A stretch of 33,862 bases of DNA from Beroe ovata (GCA_946803715.1 CAMPET010000002.1:1168379-1202240), one strand, 5' to 3'; positions 10,608-22,431 are shown, counted from the stretch's first letter. The notes: a model not told the origin generated them from the sequence alone. Numbers and translations: made by a program.

Positions 10608-12520
10608 GTTGGTGTCCTCACAGGTACCTCAGATATTTGCCATTTTCATCAATTTCGGGACAAATTCACGTGCTCAGGTTTTATCTCATGTTACATCTCC
10701 CTCAGAAACCCGGAAACGAGCGTAGACGACAGAGCACGAAAATCAGCGAATCGGTGGCGAAGACAAAACTTTTTTAAATTCTCGAACTTGTTATTTACAG
10801 TTATCTAATTACTGCGTCGTTAGATGAGGACTGAGTGATGAGGAAATGCGTAGTTTATCTGGTAATAATAGTATTATGAGCCACAGGGGACAGAATACCA
10901 ACCACTTTTAAATTACCGTACATCTGTGTATAGGGGGACGAAATGAGAAAGCGTAGTAAATTCGCCTTTGTTGCTGAGAATTGCGCGTCTTTTAATTCCG
11001 CCCACTATCACATCGATCTGTACACATATCACATACCGTGGTGATGATAATAGCCACAAATAAAATACCTTGAATTGTAAACAGTAACAGTCTTTATCCT
11101 TTATCGAATTTACACAGTAAACTGCGTATATAATCTTTAGATATTTTTCCGTCCTAACTGTATACAGAACTTCTCGAACCTGCAGTTCCAGAAACATCTT
11201 AAGCGTGCAATATGGAAACTATTGATATAAGGGTTGAGGCATTTACTTATACCATTGAGCATTTACTTATACCATATCACATATAATGGCATTTAAAGCT
11301 GCATCCATATAATCATCTGATACTGCTATAATAATTCATCTCGCGTTTTATAGATTCAGTTCCATAACAGAGCACGCCATGTATCATACAGGAATAATTG
11401 GGAATATTTTACAAGTTGTCACGCTGTGCTTGTTGCCAGAGATAGAACATCACCTAAACTTGTAGGATTTCACCCTACCCTTGCTGGCGGGATTTTATCC
11501 CTGGCAAGGGGCGGATTGAAAATCGCGCGCACCGACGGTAGGGTAAAATCCTACAACACCTAAACATTTTGTTATAGAACATGGAATATCAGTATATTCT
11601 CAAAAATGTTGTATTTCTGAATCACGTATATTTCTGAATCTTACGGCCTCAAGTATGTTCCACAGAGTGTATTCCACGAAAGATATTATTTACTGCTCAA
11701 ATTTTGAAGTCGAGCGTCTATGAATTTTCAAAACCATCAGCCTTCTCTCTCTATCATCAGCCAAAATTTGATTTGTTATGTGAACGCTGAGCGCGCGAGC
11801 AGTTAATAAGAGTGAACGCGCAATCATTACGACAACTTTACTTATGCGCGTTACGTTTCAGTTATCTGTATCCGTTGTATATGACGACACATTGACGTAC
11901 ACACTGGAAACAATGATCAATTGAAATACATCACGTCACCCTGACGAGACCAAAGACAAAACTGGAAGTTTCTCATACTCTGAATCCAATTCATGATGTA
12001 CATCACCATGACTATGCTGTGTAAAAGGCGGGCTCATTATAATTTAGTGATAAGAGACTGCAATGATGCATGTTAAGATGACACACGACAATAATGCTAG
12101 AGTGTACGGCAGTTGATGCATTTCAAGTAGAGCGCCCAGTGTAAATCCCACACAGCAATCCCCGTCATAAGCAGGCGAGTTGCTTGATCTCTCTCTCGTG
12201 CCGTGAAAAAGGAAGGAGGGATGAAAAAGACGTGCAATTGTTAGCAATAATTGCGCGTTTCTACTGTAAAGTGTGCGTTTTACTGTTATGGAAATAAATA
12301 GATCACGGACATTTTCAAACTGCCTGCAATTGCGCGTCTTTTTCCAGTCGTCACGGATGTGTGCATCACACACGGGAAAGACAGAAAGCCTCATCTTGAG
12401 CATCCTCCAAGCGTGAATGACATCGCCGCGCTACTCAAAGAGTATATTGGAGAAGGAAGGGTTGAGCGTCACAAAGTTCGTTAATAAAGAGTGTCAATAA
12501 TCGGCAATCGCCTATACAAG
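10608..12520. other. Region with no supported gene
   Basis: Apart from the miniature element at 11460-11556, I see no exon with splice sites or recognisable protein similarity. Open frames at 10913-11197 and 12044-12403 on the minus strand lack any family motif and have no supporting splice structure. Confidence 0.5.
11460..11556. mobile_element. 97-bp miniature inverted-repeat element with 9-bp target duplication
   Basis: The ends are near-perfect inverted repeats of about 20 bp: TTGTAGGATTTCACCCTACC on the left and GGTAGGGTAAAATCCTACAA on the right. The interior (GGCGGGATTTTATCCCTGGCAA) is too short to encode anything. The element is flanked exactly by CACCTAAAC at 11451-11459 and 11557-11565. 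A 9-bp duplication is typical of Mutator-like elements, but superfamily assignment is inference. Related copies are at 22432-22480 and 22679-22778, and a fragment at about 21537. Confidence 0.85.
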
Positions 12521-12527
12521 AGAACAC

Positions 12528-13410
12528 GCGGTGAGTTGCTGTGTAGCACACTAAAGATTGGGGGTGAGTTGTTATGTACCACACTAAAGAGTATGGNNNN
12601 NNNNNNNNNNNNNNNNNNNNNNNNNNNNNNNNNNNNNNNNNNNNNNNNNNNNNNNNNNNNNNNNNNNNNNNNNNNNNNNNNNNNNNNNNNNNNNNNNNNN
12701 NNNNNNNNNNNNNNNNNNNNNNNNNNNNNNNNNNNNNNNNNNNNNNNNNNNNNNNNNNNNNNNNNNNNNNNNNNNNNNNNNNNNNNNNNNNNNNNNNNNN
12801 NNNNNNNNNNNNNNNNNNNNNNNNNNNNNNNNNNNNNNNNNNNNNNNNNNNNNNNNNNNNNNNNNNNNNNNNNNNNNNNNNNNNNNNNNNNNNNNNNNNN
12901 NNNNNNNNNNNNNNNNNNNNNNNNNNNNNNNNNNNNNNNNNNNNNNNNNNNNNNNNNNNNNNNNNNNNNNNNNNNNNNNNNNNNNNNNNNNNNNNNNNNN
13001 NNNNNNNNNNNNNNNNNNNNNNNNNNNNNNNNNNNNNNNNNNNNNNNNNNNNNNNNNNNNNNNNNNNNNNNNNNNNNNNNNNNNNNNNNNNNNNNNNNNN
13101 NNNNNNNNNNNNNNNNNNNNNNNNNNNNNNNNNNNNNNNNNNNNNNNNNNNNNNNNNNNNNNNNNNNNNNNNNNNNNNNNNNNNNNNNNNNNNNNNNNNN
13201 NNNNNNNNNNNNNNNNNNNNNNNNNNNNNNNNNNNNNNNNNNNNNNNNNNNNNNNNNNNNNNNNNNNNNNNNNNNNNNNNNNAGATTGGGGGTGAGTTGC
13301 TGTGTAGCACACTAAAGAGTAGGGGTGAGTTGCTGTGTAGCACACTAAAGATTGGGGGTGAGTTGCTGTGTAGCACACTAAAGATTGGGGGTGAGTTGTT
13401 ATGTTGCACA
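12528..13410. repeat. 33-bp minisatellite containing a 686-base assembly gap
   Basis: A 33-bp unit (GAGTTGCTGTGTAGCACACT then AAAGATTGGGGGT) repeats on both sides of the N run at 12597-13282: about two units on the left and four on the right. Right-side units are almost identical. The gap probably hides more of the same array. Frames spanning the Ns are artefacts. Confidence 0.9.
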
Positions 13411-14068
13411 GGATTATGTCGGGGGAATCAGCATATCGAGAAAATCCTACTTCATGATCGATGATCATTTATGTCGCACGACGGGCAGGGTACAGTATAT
13501 TTGTCCTAATTCATTGTCCACATAACCAATCACGGAAAAGTAATATTCGGAGGTCAGTTTCTCATGATTAAAATAAAGCTACATGATTGATAGGTAGGTA
13601 GTAATATTGCTATAAAAATCCAAATCCATCAGGAAAATTACGATAGAAAATTGACCGATCAATAATCAGTAAGTCTTCTGCATCACAGTATATAATATAG
13701 CTACAGATAAAGTGTATGTAGGCTTCTCAAAATCAGCTGCCAGCATTTGGTTGAAATCCATCACTAAGGAAAATACAACGATATCACAGAGTGTCTGGTA
13801 TCTACCCTCCATTCTACGTGCAGATCCTCCCCCTGAAATATCACCATGACAACCCAATGAGTAATGAGGTGTTTTACCGGGCCCATAGATAGGTCACCAA
13901 AATGGGGCAGGTGCGAGTAGGAAAGTTGAGTTTAGCTCAACTTGTTTAGAAGATTGAACCATAGAAATACTATTCTATAAAACACGATGTCCCCAATGAC
14001 TATGTGCGCAATAATTTGACTGATTTATACATGAAAAAATGATATGTTACCTGAGCAAGTTAGAACTC
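13411..14068. other. Region with no supported gene
   Basis: Lies between the minisatellite and the 3' end of the first CD225 gene. It probably includes that gene's 3' untranslated region. I see no exon or named repeat. Confidence 0.45.
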
Positions 14069-15112
14069 TTAGTAAGTCTTCACTAGCACGGTAACAACCA
14101 GTATACCATAAATAACTCCACCCAGTACTCCAATAACAATGGCTGTTACTATGGAAGCTATAGCCCATTGCCTTGCTGACTGAAAATTACCAATTGTAAG
14201 TTTGCAAGCAACAGTTCACGTTCAATCCACTTTACCAAACGTAACTGGGTAGTAGCATGTTACTAGATTAGTAACATCCTAGGTATTTCAACATAATTCA
14301 GATATAAACGTCATGAGGTGTTCATATAACCTCTCCAGCAGCGCTAGCACCCGCGAAATCCCCCTGCCCGATCTTCTTGTCTGCGATATTGGACTTTATC
14401 ACGGCAACAAGTCCAATTGGCCAGCAGAAACAGAGACATGATATCCACGCCAGTATAGCGTTTGTTGGTGGCGGTGTTGATTGTTGCACCTGTAATCGAG
14501 TTGCCGGGGTCTTCGTGATGCCACACGGTGGCATGAGGTGGCATGAATTCCTCTTCGAAAATAATGAGGATGCGAGAGTACGATGCGTGAGAGAAAAGGG
14601 CGAGTTAATCAAGTTTAAGTGAGATGAAGAAAGTTTTGCAGAAATCTATGAGTATCAGGCGTGGATCCGGTACTGGATATTTGGAGGGAGGGGCTGGATA
14701 CTAGATAGCAAGCTGTGAGGCAAAAACCCCCCGCCCGGAGACAGAAGCCCGAATTAATGGCAAAGCATCCTAAAGTTCCATTGCGGCAGCCTCCGCAGTC
14801 CTCATGGTCTGCAAATACCAATTCATAATATTAGAAATCACCAGAAATCAACAAGAGTAATGTGCACTGAGGTGAACACTGCAGCTGCTATAATGTCGCA
14901 GGGCAGTATCTTCCTTGTCATGGGCGCAATGTTGGATGGTCTATGATCAGATCTATGTTCTACGATTATTTCATCTTAATTGAGTTTGTCCCTACATTCG
15001 ATCCACGCCTCGTAAGAACGGAAGAGGAAAAGGGAAAAGTTCATGAATGAGTGATGTTTTCCATGCTTACAATGACAACGTTTCCTGGCTGCGCTTGCAT
15101 TTCTAAATGTAG
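14069..15112 (-). CDS. CD225/dispanin-family two-pass membrane protein, short-N-terminus paralogue
   Basis: Exons in transcript order: 15071-15112, 14331-14489, 14069-14179 (stop TAA 14069-14071), all joined in phase 0 with GT-AG ends. Counting from the ATG at 15100 gives 99 residues. Residues 1-20 are MQAQPGNVVIVQQSTPPPTN. The first membrane segment is about 21-41 (AILAWISCLCFCWPIGLVAV), with the family's Cys cluster, which is palmitoylated in studied members. A polar loop contains SNIADKKIGQGDFAGA. ARQWAIAS leads into the second membrane segment (about 68-94). The exon layout is the same as the paralogue at 17890-20500, so tandem duplication is likely. The upstream start is uncertain: no Pro-rich first exon like the paralogue's is visible between 15113 and 17889. 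The gene may start at this ATG, have an unseen short exon, or share the exon at 20312. Molecular role unknown. Confidence 0.8.
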
Positions 15113-15521
15113 CTGAAACGATTTGGAAAAACTTAGATTGATGCAATAACGAGTCTGCATACAATTTACTCATCAAAAGCATATCAAGAAACTGGTCACC
15201 AAAAAAGATTAACGGCGGAAAGAGAAACGTGGAGAAAATTTCACAGAGGATACGCAAGACAAAGATCCTACTTTGATGCAACAAGAAAACAGGTGAAAAC
15301 CAGTTACACACGTCGGGAACTGTCCTCCACAGAGTTATAAACCACCCTAACTCATCTCAAATGACCAATAGCAATTGGTGATCATTGTATATACCTACAG
15401 CAACTGCTATTAGCGTACTGTGGCTTCTGACGTGACCCTAGTACAAGGTAAATATCTCAGTAAAATAATGCGTATTCAGGCAGAGTGGTCAGCAGATTAC
15501 AGGCCCCCTGAGTCTGATGAT

Positions 15522-15546
15522 GTCACGTGATAATACGTCACGTGAC
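15522..15546. promoter_or_regulatory. Paired E-box (GTCACGTGA) sites
   Basis: GTCACGTGAT at 15522-15531 and GTCACGTGAC at 15537-15546 sit five bases apart, about 420 bases upstream of the first visible exon of the 99-residue CD225 gene. GTCACGTGAC is the core recognised by USF/MITF/TFE-type bHLH-zip factors. Another CACGTG lies at about 16350. Regulatory function is inference from motif and position only. Confidence 0.35.
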
Positions 15547-16498
15547 AATAGAAAAGGGGCAATGGAAGATATGTAACGAAACGTTCAAGAAGGCACGATG
15601 GGACCGCACAATTATAACATCGTATCATGTCGCTGTAAATCTTTACCCCAATGATCATATTCGATATACTAATATACGTATCTACAGGGTCTCATGATAA
15701 CTCAGAATAAGTTACACTTGCGCACATATATTTCACATATTGCATGTGGTAAACTTGCCATAAAATTCTCAAATTATTGACCAACGGCTATTGATTCTTC
15801 TTTGAATAAAGCTAATATATCATTGCCTCTTGACGTTATCAGTCCAGGACTCATATAGTTTTCCTATGATACCAATAAATACCATGTGTCTAACATGGTG
15901 TGTATCATCAATCAACGCCCCACTTCCCAGGGAAAGCTGTGCAACATTGCTATATCATAGATGTGAGTGCTGAACAATCACTCCGCACTTGTACATCATA
16001 CACACGCGAGTCATAGAGCCATTAAAACTATTTGCAATTCGCTCCTTTGGTGCTCACTCAAAATATCGCGTAACTAACGATAGATAATACTCGGAAATGT
16101 TTGTCAGAATTCTGACGAAATTTCTATAATATCACAAAGGTATATACGACATTTATATACTGCTGTGTGTAGGGACAACAGCTCTACATGATAATGATCA
16201 TATGTGATCCCCAGGCGATTTATACAGACGCCGCAACAGAAATATGATATAACTATGCCTGTGTGCCCTCTGGTATGCGTGATGTGACGTGTCACAGGTG
16301 GAGCTATGTAACGTGACACCCATCATAGTATGATCATGTGAAAAGGAGCACGTGACTTGTAGCTACAACTCATCCTGAACTCTCATTGTTAGCTATCCTA
16401 CATAACAAAGTACACTGTAGATTGTATTGACAACACATTCATACCTTTAGTTGACATACATTGTACCCGACATACCAGATCATTATAATGGAGTAATA

Positions 16499-16565
16499 GG
16501 TTAACCCATGTGTGCGCTGTGCGTACAGTGTACACTGTACACACAGCGCACAATTGGGTTAACAC
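16499..16565. repeat. Hairpin-forming inverted repeat
   Basis: Left arm GGTTAACCCA, TGTGCGCTGTG, GTACAGTGT is mirrored by ACACTGTAC, CACAGCGCACA, TGGGTTAACACC with only one- or two-base interruptions and essentially no loop. No flanking target duplication is visible, so whether it is a mobile element or a cis structure is open. Confidence 0.8.
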
Positions 16566-16578
16566 CGGTGAAAAAGCG

Positions 16579-16639
16579 TTTATCACGCAGTATATCACGC
16601 AGTACATCACGCAGTATATCACGCAGTATATCAAGCAGT
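16579..16639. repeat. 12-bp tandem repeat
   Basis: Five copies of a unit close to TATCACGCAGTA directly follow the hairpin at 16499-16565; the last copy is TATCAAGCAGTA. Confidence 0.85.
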
Positions 16640-17889
16640 ATTACTGATATTTTCCTCACAGTTGATACAAACTGTAAACCCAGTCAGACACGGTCTCAAG
16701 CTCCATCCCCGGTTAACCCGGTCCATTGGACGTACTCAGGTCTTTTAGAAGGGAGAACCCCTGAATTCTGATAAACAGCTCAAAATTAATAAGATATTGA
16801 GATTTAAGGGGTGAAAAGGGGGCATCTTGAAATCCCCCCGGGTACGCCCTTGTAACCCACCTAGGTGCATCATTCTCATCAACTTGCCATAATTCTATAA
16901 TTAGTTTGGGACCCCACTATCAATTATTGAAACCCTCACGGTCAAAATAATGAAAACTGTGCTCATCAAAGAAGTAGGCGATCAATATAACATTTGAAAC
17001 CAATTTTCGGTAGTTCAAAGCTTCAAGCAAAATATCGATTTAGAAATACATATCTAAATTCTTGCATTTTCAATAAACAAAAAGCAGGAAAATCGTTTAA
17101 GAATAATGGGTAGTAGCTGTATGGTTATCGAATTTTAAATGATCTTTACAAAATTCCGATGTGAAAAACTTGCAGAATCAATAAAATTTCTTTTATTTGG
17201 GTTCTTTAATTATTATGGTGTCTATCACCAAAACGGAAAACATTAATTCAAAATTCAAATGTTACATACGCAGATAGTTGATAGACATTAGACAAGGGAT
17301 TGTTATCGATCAACCAAAGAAGCGGGTTTTTGGAGGATCACACAAATATGGTGGAGGATCAGGAGGGTCACACAGAATTTCATTTATGAAAAATATAATT
17401 TGAACATCCGGTCCAAACACGTGGAAAACTTAGTTTACTTTAGCTGGCCCTTCTGATCCTCGCCGCGCTTCTCTGGGGTCAAGTCGTATTTTAATGTGAA
17501 CTCAATGATCCACGGTACGTGTATGAATAAGAAGGGTCAAATTATATTTTTCCGTGTGACCCTCCTGATCCACCATACACAAGGGTGTATGATATGCCGA
17601 TATGGGTCACATTATGATAATCATGAATTGGCCCATATCATCGATTACACTTTATTTGAACAAGTCTTTGTCAGTTGTGAAATGCAATTGTCTACTCTGT
17701 ATCAATCAAACGTTCTCATTCAATTGAATGCTGGCTTTGCATTATAACCTAAAAGAGATTTGTTCCATGAAAATAATTTGCATTGAGTTAACATTTGTAT
17801 TGTTATAAACGGTCACTGAAGAAGAATTTGAAGAAATCATACCTAGAGAATGATTGTTATCGAATACCTTTGTAAAAAGAATCTGTTGA

Positions 17890-20500
17890 TTAGTAGGAGT
17901 AACTTGACAAAGCTGTTGCAACAATGATTGCATAGATGATGCCAATTGCAACTCCGAGGACTACGGCTGTTATGATAGAAGCAATGGCCCATTGTCTGGC
18001 AGCCTGAAGATTAATACATCGAAAATTGGTGACCAATGAACTCTGGAGTCTAGCATGACAAGAAAAACATAAAACAAGGATGTTTTTTGATGAAATGCAT
18101 TTTTCGTGAGGTGAACTTTTACCTCCCCGTCTCTTTTAGCCCCTGCAAAATCTCCTCTTCTGATTTTACCATCTGCTTGATTTGACTTGATAACTGCAAC
18201 AATCCCTAGAGGCCAGAAGAAACAGAGGCAAGCGACCCATGCAAGTATGGCATTTGTGGGAGGAGGAATTGTTTGTTGCTGTTGTACCTAAAGGGAATCA
18301 AGTACCAATTGAATCATTCATCTTATTCACCTCTGCATTTCTTTGAATAATTAAATTAATGAAAAATGAGATTACTTATCATCAACTCACCACGACAACA
18401 TTTCCAGGTTGAGGAACAGGATATTGCTGCAGAATAATATTTCATTATTATGAATGGGGATTCTACCAGATTGATTTTTATGAATAAATCTATCACGGAA
18501 TTCCACTTGCGTTTCCGTTATATGGCAAGCACTTTATTCTCTTATTTCCCTCTGCTGCGAATGTGGATCTCCCACGTGCACATGAAATGTGAAAGGCTCT
18601 GATCGTGCACGGTAGAAATCAGTTTGTCATCTGTTTTGTGGATTCATTTCCATTATCATGTGTGATTCAAGTGACGTTTATATTGCTGAGGCGAAAGCGA
18701 AAACGTATGGAGTTTTGTCTTGCCGGTCTGAAGGTCTAACAATAAGTATAAAAAACGTCCTCTGCCCCTGTAAAGTGTTGACCTAAGTGTGACTGTGAAG
18801 TAATCGGCAGTGGCGGCTCGTGGGTAATGACATTTGGGCTCCATGGGTGGTCAGATTTTTCGAGTCCGGACACTTCATAAGTTCACACACACACAAACAT
18901 ACACACAAACACACACAAATACACACACATATATACACACACACATATACACACAAACACACATACACAACACACATGCACATTCACACACTACAAACAG
19001 TACACACACACNCACACACACACACACACTCACACACACACAGTACAAACAGTACACACACAGTATAGTGTACCTATAGAGTAAAGGTACATGAAAAATC
19101 GAGAAAAATTTAATCGATTGATCTTGATATTTCATATCTCTATGATGGTGGTGTCAACATGATGGTAGGGATGATAGTAACATCGATAAACCGGAAAACA
19201 TTATGATCACGACTATAAAATGAAAAGTGATCAGAGTACCGATGTGAACAAATGTCACAAACTAAAGAAATGATTAGTATATAACTTTAGGACCCAATGT
19301 CTGAACTTGCACTTGCATCACTTAGCCCCACTCTGGACAACGAGGTCGGAAGAGCAGAGTAACAGAGAGAGCAACATGCAGTAATACTTACAAAACACGT
19401 GACATAGAGCAACACACGTCACACAGATCAACTTACACTGCAATCAAACTGGGTTTTGGCATTCAACTCCAGAGACCAGACGGAACGGCAGAACCCCACG
19501 GTTTCTACAGTACATGTCGTTTAGCACTTAACAGTAAACTGTAAATGTCGTATAACAAGGATTTCATTGTTGATGGCAAGGTCAGGCACGCGACTAGCCT
19601 GGCAAGACTATTATACAAAAAGTCTAATCGATTATCACTTCACAGAAAATGTTTCCTTGAGTTTGACAACAGGTGCCAACACATAACTTAGTGAGGACGA
19701 GAAGGAGTTGTATCAGCACAGCAATTGATAAGGGAATACGGGAAATGAAGCATTATGAAATATAGTCACATGTATGAACGTATGCAACAGAAAGTTTGCC
19801 AGTAACACCCTGGGTACTGGGTATTTCTCACACCCATGATCAATAGAAATACACTATGCACCCAGATTTCACGAGCCGCCCGGGTTTATTGCAAATTACA
19901 GGTAAAATGAAGGGATCTGATTAAAATAGCGCTTGACTCAACGACCAATTTAAGAAATGAATCATTTAAACAAAATTAATCGACATGCTAGCGATTGTGC
20001 GCACGTTCAGCATCGGAGAAATATTGTTGTGGAATTTTTCATGGGTGCATCTCAGCACCTATACACCCACAGGAGCCACCACTGATCTCAACCTCTGGAG
20101 CCTTGACCAGAATTCGTTTTTATAGCAAATGCAGTGAATTACAGTAGAGGTAGTATGTCGTTATCTCTGCAAACCCTCTATGATGCCTTTTTGTTTTTTG
20201 AAAAACAAGAAAGGTGTGTGGGGAGGGAAATTCAAGAAAGGTGTGTGGGGAGGGAAATTCAAGAGAGTGAATATCAATTCATAAAAAACTGTGAATCATC
20301 AGATCACAAACCTGAGCTGGGTACTGCTGAGCTGGATATCCTTGGGGTGGGTAGCCTCCTTGAGGTGGTGGATATCCACCTTGAGGGGGTGGGTAGCCTC
20401 CTTGAGGTGGTGGGTAGCCTCCTTGGGGTGGGTAGCCACCTTGGGGTGGTGGATAGGAAGCTGTATATGCAGGGGGCTGGTCCTTGCTATAATCTGCCAT
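17890..20500 (-). CDS. CD225/dispanin-family two-pass membrane protein with proline-rich N-terminus
   Basis: Exons in transcript order: 20312-20500, 18391-18426, 18123-18287, 17890-18003 (stop TAA 17890-17892). All join in phase 0, giving 167 residues. The N-terminus starts MADYSKDQPPAYTASYPPP and continues as five or six repeats of GGYPPPQ/GGYPPQ to about residue 63, a disordered tail containing a PPAY motif that could bind WW domains. Residues 64-75 are QYPVPQPGNVVV. The CD225 core follows: first membrane segment about 88-108 (AILAWVACLCFFWPLGIVAV), loop with KSNQADGKIRRGDFAGAKRDGE, then ARQWAIAS and a second membrane segment about 136-160. The 55-residue core exon is clearly homologous to 14331-14489. 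The start ATG at 20500 is preceded by a TTATAG acceptor a few bases upstream, suggesting a noncoding first exon. CD225 proteins include IFITMs and many unstudied dispanins; a specific role here is unknown. Confidence 0.9.
18885..19062. repeat. (CA)n-rich microsatellite in the CD225 first intron
   Basis: Interrupted CACACA tract within the 18427-20311 intron, containing the single unresolved base at 19012. Open frames here are repeat artefacts. The remainder of this intron shows no exon or named repeat. Confidence 0.9.
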
Positions 20501-21369
20501 GCTAGTCTATAATTTGATGTAAGTGAATCAAATAACATTGGTGGAAACTGGGAACTTTATTGTCATAATATCAGATCATCACTCATACAGGGAGGGGGTC
20601 AGCAAATGATAACTAGTTATGACACTGGAACAAATACAGAGATATCAACAGAGGGATCAGCAATGAACAGATACTAATCCAGCAAAAGCATGCTATTCCA
20701 GCTTATTTCTGAATTGAAATTATAACATGAGGTGCTCATAAATCAATCTGTCCCTTTTTGATGCAGGTGCACACATACCAGTAACCATTTAAGTAAGGTT
20801 TTATAATAGGAACAGTAACTAGGAACATAAAATAGAATTGGATTGATTTGAATGATCCATATATAATTAAGACAAGTAAAAGCTATTTGCTGGATGTTAA
20901 CTGTCCCCTGTTCCCATGGCAGTGCGCATGCGAAACGAAATTTTCAACAAGCTGCATGATATACAGCGCAAGCCTCATGATAAATCATAATAAATAAATA
21001 AATATTTTGATGAACATCAACAATGGTTGCAATATATTTCCTATGATACATAGAACAGTGAGCTGGAGCTCCCAGCCACCATTAAAAATTTTAAGTTCAG
21101 AAATAATAATATAATAATTAAAAAATAAACACAGAAAAAAAACAGCAAAACCTTGAACATTATACACCCATCAAAAAATCAGTATCGCAAATTGAAAAAC
21201 CTCTTCCTAATCCTAGCCAAGAACGGCCTTGTCTTTATTCATTCAACTTGGATCACCCTATTCTCCAAATAACTAGGAGTTTCTATATCCGGGCGGAAAT
21301 TAAATTTTAAAAGCAAAGCATAAAGTGTTAGCTTGAATCAGCGGTCTAACACCGTCAAATAAAACTGTT
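20501..21369. other. Upstream region of the proline-rich CD225 gene
   Basis: No coding exon supported. It should hold the 5' untranslated exon and promoter. A weak resemblance to a foldback-element arm is present at about 20894 (GGATGTTAACTGTCCCCTG). Confidence 0.4.
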
Positions 21370-21603
21370 TGCTTGGCTGCCTGCGCACTGCGAAAGGCGC
21401 GGGTTTTGCGCGCGCCGATAACGCCCAAGTTCGCCAGATGTTATTTTGTCAGTCCATTGTTTCTTGCTCCGCGCCGCGCGCGCCTTCGCCTTCGCTTCAT
21501 CGAATGCCGAAACATGAACATCAATAAAGGCGCTTGTAGGGTTTGTCCCTACCGTCGGCGCCCGCGCCGCGCAATTGTCATTCAGACAAGCAAAGGTTGG
21601 GTG

Positions 21604-21676
21604 TTGCCGGATGTTATCTGTCCACTGTTTCTTGCGCGCGGCGCACAAGAAACAGTGGACAGATAACACCCGGCAA
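21604..21676. mobile_element. 73-bp palindromic miniature element, 8-bp target duplication
   Basis: Left arm TTGCCGGATGTTATCTGTCC then ACTGTTTCTTG; the right arm is its reverse complement with one difference near the tip (ACACCCGGCAA). GCGCGCGGCGCA forms the centre. Flanks are GTTGGGTG at 21596-21603 and again at 21677-21684, an exact 8-bp direct repeat. Confidence 0.88.
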
Positions 21677-22046
21677 GTTGGGTGAAATACTGTTCCCGCG
21701 CTGCGTGACCCAAATACTCCGCGCGCGCTGCGCGTCTCCGTGGTTTTCTACGACTTTTCAGTTCACTGAGTAGAACAGGGGCGCGCAACGTGTGCACATG
21801 AAATACAATGAAGGCGCGCGCCGCGCGCTCGCGCTAAGAAACAGTGGCTGTGGCCGGGCCGTGGCCGGACAAATAGCATCCGGCATGGGCAAGCTCGACC
21901 ACACATTACAACTTGTCTGGCGATGCTAGACGGAGACCGCTGATGCAAGCCGCGAAGCGGCTTGAGTCAGCAAGTTTGCGCCGCGCGCGCGCAAAACGAA
22001 ATTCTCGATCTCGACAGGGTCTATCATCGATCGACAAATTACAACT

Positions 22047-22297
22047 TGTCAGATGCTACATGAACTGTTTCTCGCGCGCGCGCTTTCATCGAAGTTGCCG
22101 GATGTTATCTGTCCTCTGTTTCTTGCGCGCGGCGGGCGCGCCTTCATCGAAGGCCGAAATAGTTTCGGCCTTCGATGAAGGCGCGCGCGCCGCGCGCAAG
22201 AAACAGAGGACAGATAACATCCGGCAACATCGAAGGCCTTCATTTCGGCCTTCGATGAAGGCGCGCGCGAGAAACAGAGGTCACATAAAATCTGACA
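22047..22297. mobile_element. Palindromic element of the TTGTCAG subfamily, split by an inserted relative
   Basis: Left part TTGTCAGATGCTAC through CGCGCTTTCATCGAAG (22047-22094) and right part CATCGAAGGCCTTCATTTC through AAAATCTGACAG (22228-22297) form one element when the 133-bp insertion at 22095-22227 is removed along with one copy of its 8-bp duplication. The arms resemble those of the intact copy at 22503-22629. Its own flanking duplication is not clear. Confidence 0.65.
22095..22227. mobile_element. 133-bp near-perfect palindrome with 8-bp target duplication
   Basis: Two arms of about 66 bp are reverse complements with a single mismatch in the GC-rich section and almost no loop (centre near 22161). 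Termini are TTGCCGGATG and CATCCGGCAA. The interior has GCGCGCCTTCATCGAAGGCC, also present in the 22503-22629 copy. CATCGAAG flanks it on both sides (22087-22094, 22228-22235), which shows insertion into another member of the same family. Confidence 0.9.
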
Positions 22298-22431
22298 GAG
22301 CACAACCTTGCTGTCGCTCGAGCTCGCCGCTTCGCTTCGCGGCTCGCATCAGAGGGCCTAGCATCGCCAAATAAGAAACTGTGCACATCATGCACTGACA
22401 GTTGTCAGCTCGCGCGCGCGTTGTGGGAGCG

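Larger units (their letters stand above)
15113..17889. other. Intergenic region between CD225 paralogues
   Basis: No coding exon supported. It contains two close CACGTG sites at 15522-15546, a long perfect-looking hairpin at 16499-16565 and a 12-bp tandem repeat at 16579-16639. The promoter of the downstream CD225 gene is probably in its right-hand part relative to 15112. Confidence 0.45.

Noticed and set aside
12044-12403. 119-codon minus-strand frame with a hydrophobic end
   Set aside because: No family motif, no splice context and ordinary length for chance; kept as non-coding.
12528-13410. Regular 33-bp repeats as a possible CRISPR array
   Set aside because: Units are head-to-tail with no unique spacers, and the setting is an intron-containing eukaryotic region.
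12435-13468. Several 270-320-codon frames on both strands
   Set aside because: They are open only because they cross the 686-base N run; the flanks are a 33-bp minisatellite.
20134-20512. Plus-strand frames of 123 and 73 codons
   Set aside because: They are antisense shadows of the GGYPPPQ repeat exon of the minus-strand CD225 gene.
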